This document shows, in pieces, positions 13,417-46,700 of a stretch of DNA of 64,000 bases. Positions within the stretch are counted from its first letter, which is position 1; the number at the start of each line of letters is the position of its first letter. The notes beneath the pieces are model-generated. The model was not told the DNA's origin and did no database searches. It saw only the letters and a list, made by a program, of their open reading frames with translations. The stretch lies in the NCBI GenBank assembly GCA_034766995.1, contig CM068317.1:49976425-50040424 (forward strand), in the 5' to 3' direction. The position numbers and the translations under genes were made by a program. This stretch comes from Acanthacorydalis orientalis (taxonomy: Eukaryota > Arthropoda > Insecta > Megaloptera > Corydalidae).

Positions 13417-14922
13417 ATTTAATGTAAATAGCAGCATATAATTATTATTTATATATTTTTTACTTTTTTGTCGCATCAATGTCGTTATAAAAAATGGATA
13501 TATTTGCCTAGTAATAATTGAAAAACAATAGTCGAACTAGCATTCATCTATTGCCGTGGTATTTTTTCGTATCTCGATAGTCTTGTCTTGATATTCGAGG
13601 CCGGACTTTGTGGATCGCCGTTTTCATTTGCGATCAGTGCATGTTCGATACGAAACCGGCGACTAGAATTGATACGAAACAAAAAAGTAAAAAAATATCC
13701 GACCGCGTCAAAGTCTCCGCATCGTCCCGCTTGTCTAAACCGACCCGCACGTTACTAACTACCCGTGTTCGAAATAACAAGGTGAATTGCATCAACTAAC
13801 ATACACGAGAACGCCGATGCCTTACAACCAATCCATGGCGTATAAATTACCGACGCTGCGGAGTGGCACGGGATTTACTGAATCTGTGTTAGCGACGCCG
13901 TCGTCGACGAGACAGGTAATTTCGGCCGTCCAGTTCAGCGGAGTTCCGCCGCAGCTGCCGATGCCGCGGTCGATCCTGCCGCGCGAGAGGACCGTCCTCG
14001 ACAAGATGGTCGAGTATCTGGTCGGCGACGGACCGTCGAACAGGTTCGCGCTGATCTGCAAGGGCTGCCAGAGCCATAACGGTGAGTTGCGGTGGCGGTG
14101 TTGTGATGTCTTGCCGTGCCGTTCTCGGCGACCGATTCGAATGGAGCGCGTTCGATCCGCGCAGAGGACAGCACTACTCGCAGCCCCGACCGGGGGCGGA
14201 GAACGTTTCGGCACGTTACTTCACGAGTTCGTCATAATGTCGCACGTTCCGCGTGCAGTAAATTTTGATACATTGTTGTCGTCTGACATTGTGTTCTGAA
14301 AATAACGGGTTTGTTTTTATTTCAATTACTTGAAATACGTCCGAGAAGAGGTAATTCATAAACGAAGATATACTATTGATAAAATGGCACGGAAAGGGGG
14401 GCATTTGTTCTCCATCGCGGTTTTAAAGGTTTTAACTGCGAACGATTTAGATTTCGAAACGTGCGCCGAGAACGGTCCTTCGTTTAATTTCGATCCGCAG
14501 CAAAAGCGCGCCGTCTAAACATTAACGGGTCCCTTGTTCAAGGTATGGCGTTACGGGAGGAGTTCGAGTACATAGCGTTTCGTTGTTGTTATTGTTATCA
14601 TTTTAATCCTGCGAGGAAGTTACGACCCTCGGCGCCGAAACTCGAGTCCGAACAACAGAAGCTCCTCGAGATACAGAACGTGTCCGAGAAGAGCTCGTCG
14701 GACTCGGACGTTGCGTCGCAGAGCGACTCGGACAATAACGAGGAGGCGCCGGGAGCGCCCGTCGTTGTCGAACAGGAGTCGGACGCGAAACCCGAAACGA
14801 ACGGAACGGCCGGGCGATCCGAGGAAGCGTCCGTTTCGGAAGAGCCGCCCGATCGAGCGCGGGACGACGGCGACGACGAGACGGTCGCCGGAAAGCCCGA
14901 GGAGGAGAAGAAGAACGACTGA
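11609..14922 (+). CDS. LNPK: Lunapark, ER junction-stabilising protein
   Basis: ER membrane protein that stabilises three-way junctions of the tubular network opposite atlastin. Coding exons: 11609-11635, 12182-12411, 12469-12827, about 13782-14081 and 14543-14922, giving about 431 residues. It begins MGVIIS, an N-myristoylation-type start as known for lunapark. An amphipathic coiled stretch (about 10-42) precedes two closely spaced hydrophobic hairpin segments (about 46-66 and 73-93) and a second charged coiled coil (about 100-140). A Ser/Pro-rich linker leads to the lunapark zinc finger, with VEYLVGDGPSNRFALICKGC near the end of exon 4 and FEYIAFRCCYC in exon 5, supplying four zinc cysteines (CKGC and CCYC). 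The C-terminus is acidic and Ser/Glu-rich. The start of exon 4 is the least certain boundary: 13782 is the acceptor that keeps phase 1, but its pyrimidine tract is poor, so a small extra exon is possible. Confidence 0.93.
12064..12146. mobile_element. Foldback-MITE right-arm fragment in lunapark intron 1
   Basis: Contains aatgatttattgaacatttt, then tgatcaaaat and a final aaaagaattcatcgacgaaag. Ends 35 bases before the exon 2 acceptor. Confidence 0.55.
13383..13417. repeat. (TA)n microsatellite in lunapark intron 3
   Basis: About 13 TA units followed by tgtatataat. Confidence 0.85.
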
Positions 14923-15679
14923 GGTGTTCGACGCGTACGAAGAAAAACGATCCGATCGACTACACCCGCAAACAACCCGTCGCCGACAATTGATGAAACG
15001 CACCGCCGGATTGCCGGCCCCTTTCTGGTTTATGCCGATGTGGAGTTCTCAAATTTTCGTTCATCTGTACACGCCCATCGATTGTTTAGTCTCATTTTTT
15101 TCCAATCGACTGTTTACTTTATAATCATCTAACATTTATCACTTTTTTCTTGTTTTTTTTTTCAATGAATTATATACATTGTTACTTGTTGAATATTCAC
15201 TGTTTGTATGTAATCGTTTTTCTTTCTTCTCTTCATCATCATCATCACCATCATCATTGTTGTTATTTTTTTAAATCGTTTATAGAATATATATATATAC
15301 ACACACACACACACATACGTTTACATACTAGTATTTTGTATGAGTTAAATCTCTTCGTCATCACGAATGTATGAGCAAGGACGCTTTTCCTCAACTCTAA
15401 CTCTTTCACTTGCTGTCGTTGCGATTCGAATGCACGTTCGAGAAAATCGTCGTTTTCGACGCGCCGTCGATTTTATTTTTGTATCGGCGACGATACAGGA
15501 ATTAAGTTCGTCACGAGAACAGTGGTACCTAATGTTAACTTTTTTTAAGTAAAAAATTATACATTGAAAATTGTAAAAAAAATATATATACTTATATATG
15601 TAGTAATTTATTGCTAGCGTAAAACTATGCAAATAATACTTCATATTTGCAGTGCCTTTTTAATATGCTTATACGATTT

Positions 15680-15685
15680 TAATAA
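15680..15685 (+). terminator. Likely poly(A) signal of lunapark
   Basis: AATAAA about 760 bases past the stop. The intervening 3' UTR contains a CA/TA microsatellite at 15287-15316 and a CAT-rich run near 15235-15260. No earlier canonical signal was seen. Confidence 0.5.
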
Positions 15686-15689
15686 AAGA

Positions 15690-17898
15690 AAAAATACTGT
15701 TGTCAGTCGTGCTTGTTGTTTTCATTGAAACCACCAGAGAACAGATTTATCTTACGAACGGGCACGTAGAGTGTGCGGTTTTCTTTTCGTCGAGTATACG
15801 TTTCTAGAGTTTGTAGACGAGAGAGAGGTAAGTCTGCGCTTTTAATAGGTGTCTCTTGATGGTTTTTTTTCCATTCGAAAATGATATAAAATTGTGTTGA
15901 ATTAAAATTCAGAAGAAGAGTAAAATGTTGTTCGATTAATGCTTATCCGCTGCTCATTTAAACCTGCGAATATAGTAAAATATATTGTTTGCACGCAGAT
16001 GCGGCCGAAGAATCGGTAGAAGAAGCATCTTTGCCGATTGTATTTTTACCTATGCGAGTTATTTCCGATCAGTAATATAGCTAAAAATGGCAGGCAATAG
16101 TTTCACATATTCCCTGAGCTACACGTATTTCGATTCAAATATATTCACGATAATAATTATACATGTAACTTATACAAATCGATAATTCCACTCTGAAAGT
16201 TCCGAATAGAAGATTAACAGATGCGAATATCTTCTCGTATAGATCTATCTCCTTTGGAGTGTAAACGACGTAATGTTTATGAATATTTTTAACTGTGTCG
16301 AATGCGTTTTGTTGGTGCATAAAAGACAGATAAAGATGAATCTTTCAATACGTTACAGTGATTAAAAATACAGTGGCTTGGGCGAAAGAATACAATTTGT
16401 TTCGATGAGAGAGATGGAGATTTGGCATTTCATTGACAGGCAAATCCTAGCTCTCTGTCTTTAGTAAACATTTGATATCCGCGACGCTGCACTCATTATC
16501 TTTTTTTAATAATGAAAAATGTCCATGAATACTCGTCGCTTATAAATGTATTTATTGCTAAACTTTAACGCTTTAGATGGAATAAGGCAAAACATGAAGT
16601 ATATTTTGCTCTTATTCGATCCATTATTTAAAAAAATGTATACGAATTCATGTATATTATAATTAGAGCAATAATGTTCAGCAATTCGTTTTACCGAGTA
16701 ATAAAGAATCTTTAAATTCTCTTCCTACCGACGCGCAATTCACTTTTGTTATGCTTTGTTTACGATACTCGCCATTTGTTTCGAATGTTATTTCTTGAAG
16801 TTCATTCAAGTTAACTTTACTTGTGAAAATACCGTCTGGACGTTCAGCCGAACGAATTTCAAACGAGAAGAATCGTGAAAATTGTTAAGAAAGTGATGTG
16901 AACAAATGTTTGTGGTTTGGAATTAAAACAAAACAAAAACATGTCAAGCGATAAGCGATGAGATTGCAAACCATACTGCAGAAGTGATTTGTAAGGTAAC
17001 GCTGAAAATGTCGAGAGTAATTGTTGGTGGACATTATAATTATTTATTAAATGAAACGAATACTTTAGCACACAAGAGAAGATGTGGGATGAATTATGTT
17101 TGTTATAGAGATGCGCTCGTGTTTTATGCAAGGACGTGCTTTAAAATACATTAAAAACAATTGTACTTAGTACGCACGGATTTATTTTTAGTGATGTTAT
17201 TTGTAAGTTTGTATTGTAGCTGTGAAAGTATAATAAATTATGAAAAGTGTATAGTGCGAACGGAATGCATGCGAGATGAGAATAATAATTGTAAAGTTTA
17301 GTTGGCTGTGTTGGTATGCAAGGGTGGCGATTTTTTTTTATCCTATTCACAAACCATTTCCACAAGATGTCTGTAGAATGCTGTGATTAGAGTTTGTCCT
17401 TTTTTTATCGTCGGAAATGTAAAATGACAGGCCGTTTAATGGGATCAATGGAATTTAAGGCTTGGAATCTAAGGGTTTAATCTATGGAACAGTTTGTGCT
17501 TTGTATTTGAACTGGAGCGTTTGTTAGAACGTACACGCGCCATGTAGTTCGTATGACCGAGTTCGCGCATGTTCGAATCGAACGTCGAGCACGATCGTTC
17601 GATTGTATACCTGTCTACTTTTAAAAATGGCGATCGTTTGACAGTAGTGGGTTTGTTTGTTTATCCCATAATGCGGCGTCGTTATCATATCATCGTCCCG
17701 TTAGTTCGCTCGCGTCTATAATTTTCAGTAGGGAAAGTCTGTAGTCCGGGATGATTTCTGTAGCGTGATTCCGGTCGAGCGCTTACCAGTCGATTAATAT
17801 TATCGAATCGGAGGGTCGATGTTGTGTGTTGACCGTTTTCGATTTTGAAACCGAAGAGGGAAAAGAAACGTCCGAACGGCAATTTCGAAATCGGTACG
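15690..17898. other. Spacer between lunapark and the BCH-domain gene
   Basis: AT-rich with no supported gene. Minus-strand frames at 16135-16320, 16859-17131 and 17141-17365 have AT-rich codons and no family resemblance. The last ~400 bases become CpG-richer and probably include the promoter and 5' UTR of the downstream gene. An initiator-like TCAGTA lies near 17726. Confidence 0.5.
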
Positions 17899-19747
17899 AT
17901 GGATCATCCGTCGACCGTGCATGAAGACAATCTACGACGGTCCGACGCTGACGGAATCGACTATCCCGAATACCCTGTCCTTCGACTAGCACGCCCCCTA
18001 GACGACCACCAGTATCAAAACGACAACGATAACAATATGTATTATCGCCACGACAACGACAACAGTTCGTTCGAGTCGCGATCCAGTTTGCGGAGCACCG
18101 AGAGCACGACGTCGACGCCCAAGAACACATCGTTCACGAATCTCACCGGCACAATCACCAACTCGCACCCGCTGATGTGCAACTCGCCGACGTCGCCGAT
18201 ACCTTCGGATTTCCACGACTCGCCTGACAAGAAGTCGCCGAAGAACGCGCACAAGCACCACAGGGGCGCGAGCAAGAACGCGAGCGTCGGTGCCAAGTAC
18301 GCGTTCAAGGCAGAGGCGCACAGCAGTCATATCAATATTCATAAAGCCAAGGTGCCGGCGAGGAAGCACCAGTTCGTGTCGGCCGTAGATCAGAATTATA
18401 GCCTCGATAAGATATTGCACGCGGAACTACCGTCGCTAGAGCAGTACGTAGAAAAGGTAAACGTCTCGGCGGACTGAAGTCCGACCCGGCGCGTCTGATT
18501 TTGTCTATGTGCAGATTTCAGATTTTCCCGAAAGTCCGTCGATGGTCAAGAAGTCGCTAGGTTACGATGTGTCGCGCGAGGCGTCGGGGACCCCGCAGCC
18601 GGGCGAGACGTCCGACCCGGAGAACGACAAGTCGATGTACGAGGCGACGCTCAGCCCGAACCTGCAGAACGTGTCGCTGACGTTGAACGAGAAGGTCAAG
18701 CTACGCAAGCTCGAGGAACGCGCGCACCAAAAGCGTAAATTGATACGCGTGACGCCGAACGATTTCGTCGACTGCGACTCCGACGAGCTGTCGAGCATCG
18801 AGAGCATATCCGAGAGCCTGAAGTCAGACGAAGTGTACGTCAACGCCGATTCGAAGCTCGACTCGCAGATCATACAGGAGTTGCTCGAGAGCTCCGAGGA
18901 GGTCGAAGATTCGTTGTTCGAGTCGCTGAGCCTCGAGCCGGCGGACGACGCGACAGAAGAGCGGAAGGCGGGCGAGGCGGACGCGCAGAGGCCGGCGCCC
19001 GAGCCGATCGAGGAATACTCGGCCGTCGACGAGAGGAGGGACTCGAGGCACTGGCAGAAGATCGTGCTGCCGTCCGGCGAGCACAGGTCGATCGACATGC
19101 GAGTGATCGAGCCGTACAAGCGAGTGCTGTCGCACGGCGGGTACCTGAAGGCCGGCGGGCACAACGCGATCGTCGTGTTCTCCGCGTGCTTTCTGCCCGA
19201 CAAGTCGCGGGTCGACTACGACTACGTGATGGACAATCTGTTCCTGTGAGTGCGGCGACGGCGGCCCGTAACGCCGACCGTCGCCGATCCTCACGGCGCC
19301 CGATCCGTTTTCGTTCCAGGTACGTTCTTTCGACGCTCGAGCAGCTCGTGACCGAAGACTACGTGCTCGTGTACCTGCACGGCGGCGCCGGAAGGGGCCG
19401 GATCCCGACGCTCGGCTGGCTGAAGCGGTGCTATCAGCTCGTCGACAGGAGGCTCCGGAAGAATCTCAAGAAACTGTATCTAGTCCATCCAACGTTTTGG
19501 TTAAAAACGCTCGTGTACATGTGTAAGCCGTTCATCAGGTAAGCTCGGCCGTACTTTCGTGCGTCGTAGGACGACCGCCCTCGTGACCCGGCCGTTCAAT
19601 CCGACCGTTTCGGTTTTCAGTTCGAAGTTCTACAGAAAGATCGACTTCATGACCAGTCTCGCCGATCTCACCGAAATCTTGCCTATCGAACAAGCGTCGA
19701 TTCCGGACAAAGTGAAAAACTACGAAAAGATCAAATTCAGCTGTTGA
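17899..19747 (+). CDS. BNIP2/caytaxin-family protein with BCH (CRAL-TRIO-like) domain
   Basis: BCH-domain proteins scaffold small GTPases and their regulators in signalling and vesicle traffic. Exons 17899-18456, 18515-19245, 19320-19538 and 19621-19747 encode 544 residues. The first 360 are low-complexity, Ser/Asp/Glu-rich and probably disordered, with a short conserved-looking basic helix (VKLRKLEERAHQKRKLIRVT) before an acidic Ser block. The C-terminal BCH domain starts near HWQKIVLP (about 364) and contains AIVVFSACFLPDKSRVDYDY, YVLVYLHGG, LGWLKRCYQLVDRRLRKNLK and VHPTFWLKT, all diagnostic of BNIP2/ATCAY/BNIPL/PRUNE2. An in-frame stop at 17830 makes the ATG at 17899 the first usable start. 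I cannot tell BNIP2 from caytaxin orthology by eye. The protein is longer than human BNIP2 (about 314 residues), mainly in its N-terminal half. Confidence 0.93.
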
Positions 19748-19787
19748 GGAGTCGACTTTATCGAATATCAGGGTGTGGCCGATAGCG

Positions 19788-19793
19788 AATAAA
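19788..19793 (+). terminator. Poly(A) signal of the BCH-domain gene
   Basis: AATAAA 41 bases after the TGA stop. Confidence 0.65.
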
Positions 19794-19839
19794 TTTAAAA
19801 ACGTACTCAATAAGCATTTATCGTATATATATATACACG

Positions 19840-20200
19840 TATATTTTTAGCGAACGTATATGAACGCGTACGTGTCCGTACGTACGTACGTAAAGAGACG
19901 AGCGGGCGGGTATCGGACCGCGAGGACGGGATCGTCGACGGACGCGAGCGCGTACGTCTTCGGCGACCGAAAGCGATACGTTTTATCTACGCGTCTCGCA
20001 CGAAAATCGAGACGTCCGTGTCGATCTCCGGTCACGTTCCGGAGGTAGACGCGTCCGTCGACGCTCGAGTTCGATCCGGGTCGGCCGCGTCCTCGTTCCG
20101 TTCGTCGACGGTTAGAATCGCACCGGGATTCGTACGTACGTACTCGTACGTACGCGAGAAGACGAACGAGAGTCACCGACCGTAGTTGTATACACGTCAT
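19840..20200. other. CpG-dense block with TACG repeats upstream of Lasp
   Basis: GC-rich segment in AT-rich surroundings, bracketed by (TACG)n runs near 19876-19892 and 20131-20151 that could pair with each other. The interior is dense in CG dinucleotides. Open frames exist on both strands but match nothing I know. It may be a regulatory CpG-rich region between the BCH gene and Lasp; this is inference. Confidence 0.4.
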
Positions 20201-20766
20201 ATATAGTTATTGAACAGACCAATTCAAGTAATTTAGAATCTCTTTCTTTACTGTGTAATATACATGATATATATTGCTGGTTTATTACTTTTTTATAATA
20301 TATTTTTATGTTATTAATTGATATTTACTATTTTGTGATATAAGAAGTTATGTTCATAGTTTGTGAATCAACACGACATATTTTTCATACATAGCACACG
20401 AACAAATCTCAAATATAATTGTTATAGATTTAACGGTGCGTTTATTATTCGGTGACCTTTGAGCCGTTCCGAACGTTCAGAGCGATCGGTGCGATGTTTC
20501 GCGTTTCCGCGCCGAACGATTCGTATCGGTGCCGATAAAACAGAGGTGCGTCGCACGACGTTCCGTTCGTCCGATTCGTCCGCCACCTGCTATCACGAAT
20601 GCCTATTAGCGCACGTCGGTTATATGTCGTTGCGACGGTGTCGAAGTAGGCTGCGTTTCGTTGTTGCTCAGTGAAGTCAGTTTCGTTTTCAATCGAAGTG
20701 CTCGCGACATAAATGTTTTAATTAATATTCATAAGTATATTGTGTGTACCTGTGCATCGACATAAA

Positions 20767-40494
<19,728 letters not shown>

Positions 40495-42361
40495 AGTTTA
40501 TTACCATTTCATCACAGCATTTATGTAATAATTAAACCAATAACAACAGCAATAATGATTAAAAATCAAAATTGAATCGTCCGATTCACGGAGCTTCCCT
40601 CCAGCGTGTCTATCTTGTATACATTTCATCGAGTCTTCCGGTGTGTAACAACACTCCTGTGTGTTTGACGAAAACGACATTCCCGTTCGCATTTTCTGTT
40701 CGGTCGATTCCAAGAGACATAGCTTTCTGTCTGTACCGACCGTTTTCCTCGATAGTTTTTTTTTTATATATATATTGTTATTTATTGAAGATTCAGTAAG
40801 ATCATCAAACCGGTTATATAATGATTGTAGTGTGTGATTTTTGATTCTTCTTTTCTAACCAATCGTGGCCGCTCGAAAAAAGTACGAGTGGAACGACCCG
40901 TTCCTCGTATTAGATTAAGCATTTGAAATGTTAAACATTAGTGCCTTCTCGTATCCAATTTCACATATTTTCTCTGCTTCTACTTGCCGTCTGTGTTTCT
41001 TCAAACTTTTCAGAGAAAAGTCGTATTCTTTACCATTCTAGGTTAGGTTTCTGTTACCGTATTCGGTTTCAGAATTCGTGTGTTATCTTCAAGTAGCTTG
41101 GCTTTTAATCTGCACCACTGTGCGTTTTTTTATACTTGTTTTTGTGAAGATATAACTCGAAATCGTTTCGAAAATCGATATCAAGTCGCTTGAAGATGAC
41201 ACTAAAGCCTGAAACCGGTCGAAGTGAATGTTTTCGGGGTGTCCTCATAATAAATACTGGACCAGAACGGTACAATCGACGAAAAACTATATGAATTTAT
41301 AAAAAAAAACGTCCCGGTGTAGAAAAAACGGTCTATAAAAATGTATACTGTTGTTTTTTGTCTTTATGTAGTTTTGTAAATTTTTTTGTTGTCTGCGAAT
41401 TGAGGAAGAAGTTCATTTGTGTGAATCCGAGTATCAGAGCCGTACTGAAATGATAGCCATTTTTATAATCAGATTTCATCGATCGGCCACAGAATGAGAA
41501 AACTTCAACAGTCGATGATATGAGATGTCGGTACAGTCTGTATGGACATCTGACCGTCGACCGTTTGAAGATTTCTCGTCCTGTAACCGATCGATGATAT
41601 CTGATTCTGAAGAAGGAATACGAGGAGAAAAAAACCTCGACGATTCTCATCGTTCGTGAGTATCGAACCAACGACCTGTTCTGTTCCGGTACTGATCCGA
41701 ACGGCCATGATAGGTGAATTCAGCGACGTCGCTGTACCAGAAAAAAACCCGACCCGCTCATTATATGCTTGAATTTGTTGTTTGTATCATACGAAATGGA
41801 AAGGAAATTAATGCAACCCCTATATAATATATTAAAGCTAGGAGATGTATCCTAAACGAGTATATTTTTCGACGAGAACATTTTGTACATTCATATTTTT
41901 TTACACGTAAAAGATTTTCTATATGTAGGAGAAAACGTGCCGGGGCGAATCGCCCCGCACACAAAAAAATACACTTATACATATATATACATATATTTTT
42001 AGGGTAAGATGTTAACATAACGTGCCTCTATTTATTATTATTGTAAAAAGAAACAAAATACAAACAAATGCAGCAGAGTGCCTTGACAGAGTAAGTGCCT
42101 GTAGTTTTGTGTAAAATCGAATCGAATGTTGTAAAACAATGTTAAATATTGGACTGACAGTTTTGTTGTTGTGGCCACACGTTCCTCTTTGATTAACACG
42201 TAATGACGTTTCGTTTTTCTCTCTCTCTCTCTCTCTCGTTATATATATCTCACCCTCTCTGTTTCATAAAATGAATAAAAATAATTGATTATATGTTAAC
42301 ATTATTACTAGTAATTAATGTAACAATTTATGGATACTTTCACTCGCGCATACGCATCGAA

Positions 42362-42430
<69 letters not shown>

Positions 42431-43738
42431 ATAAGCATTCGCGTGTATGTGTGTGTGTATAAATATTGTCACGCTTTATTTATAATTAATCAAATGAAGA
42501 ATGAAGTTCAGTTCTGTGCATAAAATATCAAAGTAAATGAACGCTTTAATTTTAAATAGACATTTATAAATATATATATATATATATATATTTACATATA
42601 AATATGTTTAATACAATCTGTTCGTGTCTGTGTTTATTTTCCTACCCTACGGGTCCTGAAACAATCCTCGACTCGCCAAAAACACAGGAATGAATTACGT
42701 ACTTTTAAGTCGAGCGGATCTGGCTAAAATTCGGGCCTATCTCTAGACACAGTGCTCAACTGAAATTATAGACAGTCGATGCTAGTAGAATCGTGGAATG
42801 TTTTGACAGTTAAATCTTCTGGACAAGACACAGTTAGACGCGGAATTTAAAATTGAACAAATCATACACGATCTTTATTTGGAACTTAATTCTGATACAT
42901 TTTACAATGTCTGCATCGTGTTTTTAAGTTTATATAGTGGCATGTATCTTCGACGGCTGCTGCTAGGAGAAATTTTCAAAACTCGGAAATAAATCATCAA
43001 ATATTTTACAATCTAAACGCCAGTTTGTTGAAATTGAATAAATAAATAAATTTATCATCTTGTAATGAAATATCGATCTAACTCGGCATCTGTTCTCACG
43101 TTCTTGTCACTGACAAAGTTAGTGTGCAATTTCAGACACCGATACAAACCGTTTCCAACACATGGGGATGCGTTTCGTTCGTTTATATTTGTATCTTCTG
43201 TAGTTTGTGTAATTGAAATCGGGTTCTGTTATTTCGATTTACAGAAACGTAGTTCTGATAATTAGTTTACCTGCGGTCCTGTGAACACAATCGTTCTGGT
43301 GAGTGTGTCGATCGTTTCGTGTTGTTTGTCAGATGTAATTACCGGCGAATAACAACCCCTGCATTGAAACCGGTCGTAGCAATAGAGATACACAGAAAAT
43401 AGATAACGGTATTAGGTTTCTGTCAATTTTTCTATTTTAAAAACGTATACATGAACGAGACAATTTAAATCCGAGAGCAATCATTTCGAGCGTCATCCTA
43501 TATCTTCAAAAATCGTCAATTTATTTAAATTTGTAATAATATTCAAATCATAACGACCGTTCGAATAGGTGCACAGTTCATCGTACTCTGAAGAATATTT
43601 CAAAACCACCATCGATGTACACCTTATCGGATATAATTTTTGTAAATCGCAGTGAAATGTTTAATCGGCGGAGAAGCCGACGGAAAAGGGTAACTCTAGA
43701 AGAATCTGGTGCGGGAATTCGAGAAAAAAAAACGCGAC
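40495..43738. other. Convergent intergenic region, Lasp to CCDC13
   Basis: Contains the Lasp 3' UTR; possible AATAAA signals lie at 41249-41254 and further on, and I cannot choose between them. Also present are a (CT)n run at 42218-42238 and TA tracts. A tRNA-like piece lies at about 41640-41720 on the minus strand (box B GGTTCGATACTC). No further gene is supported. The likely CCDC13 poly(A) signal (TTTATT on plus) is at 43520-43525. Confidence 0.5.
42366..42420. repeat. (TA)n microsatellite
   Basis: About 27 pure TA units, followed by tgtatgtatgt. A shorter tract lies at 42568-42590. Confidence 0.9.
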
Positions 43739-46700
43739 TCAATTCGTTTTCGAACCGTGCACTTCGTTTCTCAGTCTGGCCACTTCGTCGTGTACGATCC
43801 TCTTCGTCATCTCGGTGATTTTCGTGAAGTTCTCGACGTCCATCTGTTTCTCTAATGTCAACGCTTCGAGCCGCCCCTTGAGCAAAAGGTTATGCTCTTC
43901 TGCAAGTTCCAATCTGTAGGAAACATACAAATCTGATTATCGATCGATCTGGAATAATACAGTTCTGACACTGGCCGAATTCGCTTTCACGAATTCTCGT
44001 TTCACACCACGGACCACCGAGAGACATTTCCGGTCGAAAATTGCCTATGAAATGTTATTTTTTTTTATATTTTCGGTTTGCGAAATCTAGAGAGGCGGGG
44101 CAATTTTTCCTCGAGGGTGGTACCCGCGAGGGCGACCTCTCACCGGTACGGGAAACGCGACGTGGAGTGCATTCGTGAAAGCGGATCCAGCCGATCGTCC
44201 GATCTTCCCACTCACTGATTTTTCGATATTTCGTTGTTGTCGATCTTGTCGACCGGCGCCGCGACTTCGACGCTCTTGCCGCTCTTCGAGTACAGCGCGC
44301 TCTTCTCCATTCTGTTGCTGAGCTCGATCTTCGCGAGCGTCGCCTGCAACTTCGCGACCTTCTGCCGCTCCTTCTTCAGCTCGAGTTCCTTTTTCGTCAG
44401 CGTGCCGCGTGTCGTGTCGACGCGCGTGTTCAGAACGGCCACGAGCTCCAGCAGTCGGATCCGTTCTGCTTCGACGACCTTGTTGACGATTTTCGATTCC
44501 TGCGCAAACACCGTAACGGTCGTACGACGTTTCGTAGACCGGCACGAGGATTAGGTACGAGCTTCCGCCTGTCTAATTAAATTACAGTGCTGCTCACCTG
44601 CGTCGAGCCTCTCCTGCAGGCGCACTCCCTCCTCGTGTCGTCGTCCTCGTTCGAACACCGTCCGCCGTCCGTGCGCACCGTCGCTCGTTTGATTTCAGCG
44701 TCGCGCTCCTCGACCGTCTTCTTTAAACGTTCACTCACGAGTCTCTCTCTCGCGACTTCGCTCTGCGCCCTCTTCAGTTCCGATTCGATCCGTTCGAGCT
44801 CGCGTTGCTTCCGGTCCAGCCGATCGTTCAGTTTCTCGTCGGACGAATCCAGACGACACTAGAGAATATGAAGGGCCGCGTCAGGGGAGCGCCCCGGCTA
44901 CGTGACGTTGCTCCGGCTCGTCCCGGCCGTCTCACCGTCAGCGCCTGTATCAGCTGATCGTCGTGCGAACTCTTCTCCAAGAGCGTCGCGAGCCTCGATT
45001 TCAGCCCGCCGATCTCGTTCTCGAGGACCCTCGATCGCGCGCGCGCCGCGTCGAGTCTCTTCCTCGTCTCGTCCAAGTTCGTCCTGTTCGTCTGCAGCTC
45101 TCTCAGCTGCTGCTCCTGCGCGTGCTTTCTGTTCATCTCGATCTGCCGCAGCATGTTCACGTTACTGTTGTCCTTCTCGGCGACGTTGCTCGCGTGCATC
45201 CTGTCCTGCAGCTCCTGCACTCTCTGCTGCAAGCTCAACACCTGTTGCGCTCGTCCCCTCCAGCCAGAATGCGCGTTGCTCAGCTGCTGGATCGACGTGA
45301 AGCTCTCGCCGATCTCTTGACCCAGCAGCCTGTTCGCCGTCTTCAGCTCGTTCTTCAGCTGCTTGTTCGCGTTCTTGACCTCGAACAGTTTCAGCGTCGC
45401 CGCCGAGAGTCGCTCGTTCAGACATTTCACCTGGTCGACCGGTTCGGTCTTGATCTCTGAAATAACAACACCACCCGTGTGCGTACACACACACACACGC
45501 AATTGCACACCGATTCCGCACGATACCTCCTTCCGCTCTGTCCATACTCAGCTCTTTTTCCTCTTCCATGATTTTTAACTTGCCCTGCAGTCGACCACAT
45601 TTCGATTTGTACGATTCGACTTCGGACGTGAGCTCGCGGACCTTCTTACTCAGCTCGATTATCTTTTTACTCGCGAGCGACGTCTTGCCGGTCAGAGCGG
45701 TCGCCGACGAGCAGCTGCTGAACTCCTCGTAGTCTTTGATCGTGCTGTGCGCGTTTTCGAGCTTAACGCCCATCGCTTTCAGAGCCGAATCGTTCTCTTT
45801 CAATTTACTCTTCAGGACGTCGTTCTCGTTTGTTAAAAGCTACAAAATTAGCGCATGATTTGTCTGTTTTTAACATAGAAATCTAATGAAATTACAACAA
45901 TGGCACTTGCTTATCGAATGTAACGATGATTTATAATTTTTATTCGACACTATATTTAGTTTTTTTCTGAATTGAATCGAAGTATTGCATAAAATTAAAA
46001 AGAATTAGCATCAGAATGCAGTTCTGACACTGTCTGATTTTGCTTTCACAAATCAATTCATTTTCCACTCCAAAATGAAACATGAAAAATTCTTCTAATC
46101 TCAAAAATATTAAATGATTTTTGATCATTTTCGATTTTTGCAAAAACGCATCCGATGGCGATGCCTTCATTCTCAGAACGTCGATGTACAGAAAACTCTC
46201 TCTCTTTCTCTACTTTTGCACGTTTAGGATGATGGCATCTGAATTTGGAAAATAATATGTGGATGTGTCTCTTCACTCGAGGCATGGGTTCTACGCCCGG
46301 TACTCAGTACCATCACGCCCTCGCTGTCACATCGAACAGGCGCGTCCGTAGTGTTGTCGAAATCGCTCAATAGACCATAACGTTGCGTGGTGAAAAAGGA
46401 ATTCATTTGTGGAAAACGATTCGATTTCAAACCTAATTAAAAATCGATTATACAAACGAACGAGCAGAAACATAATCCCATTGTTGTGCTAATCCCATTG
46501 TAATAGCGTGTTCATTTATCAATCGTATTCGTCTACGCAACCCGTGCCCCTAAACCCCAAATATCTGTCGTGTCTATTCGTTTACAACTCGTACTCACGA
46601 CGATCTGCTGCGTGTCCGGGTGATTCTCTTGGCTCAGACATTGTTTGTCGTCGGATCCGACCGTCTCCAAGCTGTTATCACTGTCGTTCCCTCCACCGAA

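Noticed and set aside
13608..13799. 63-codon plus-strand frame just before lunapark exon 4
   Set aside because: It is in a different frame from exon 4 and ends in a stop. No lunapark similarity; treated as intron.
14598..15003. Minus-strand frames of about 125 codons
   Set aside because: Antisense shadows of the acidic lunapark C-terminus.
18562..19294. Two long minus-strand frames (213 and 156 codons)
   Set aside because: Antisense shadows of the BCH-protein exon 2.
44902..45460. Plus-strand frames of 132 and 165 codons
   Set aside because: Antisense shadows of CCDC13 exon 3; Arg/Ser/Leu-rich composition mirrors the coiled coil.
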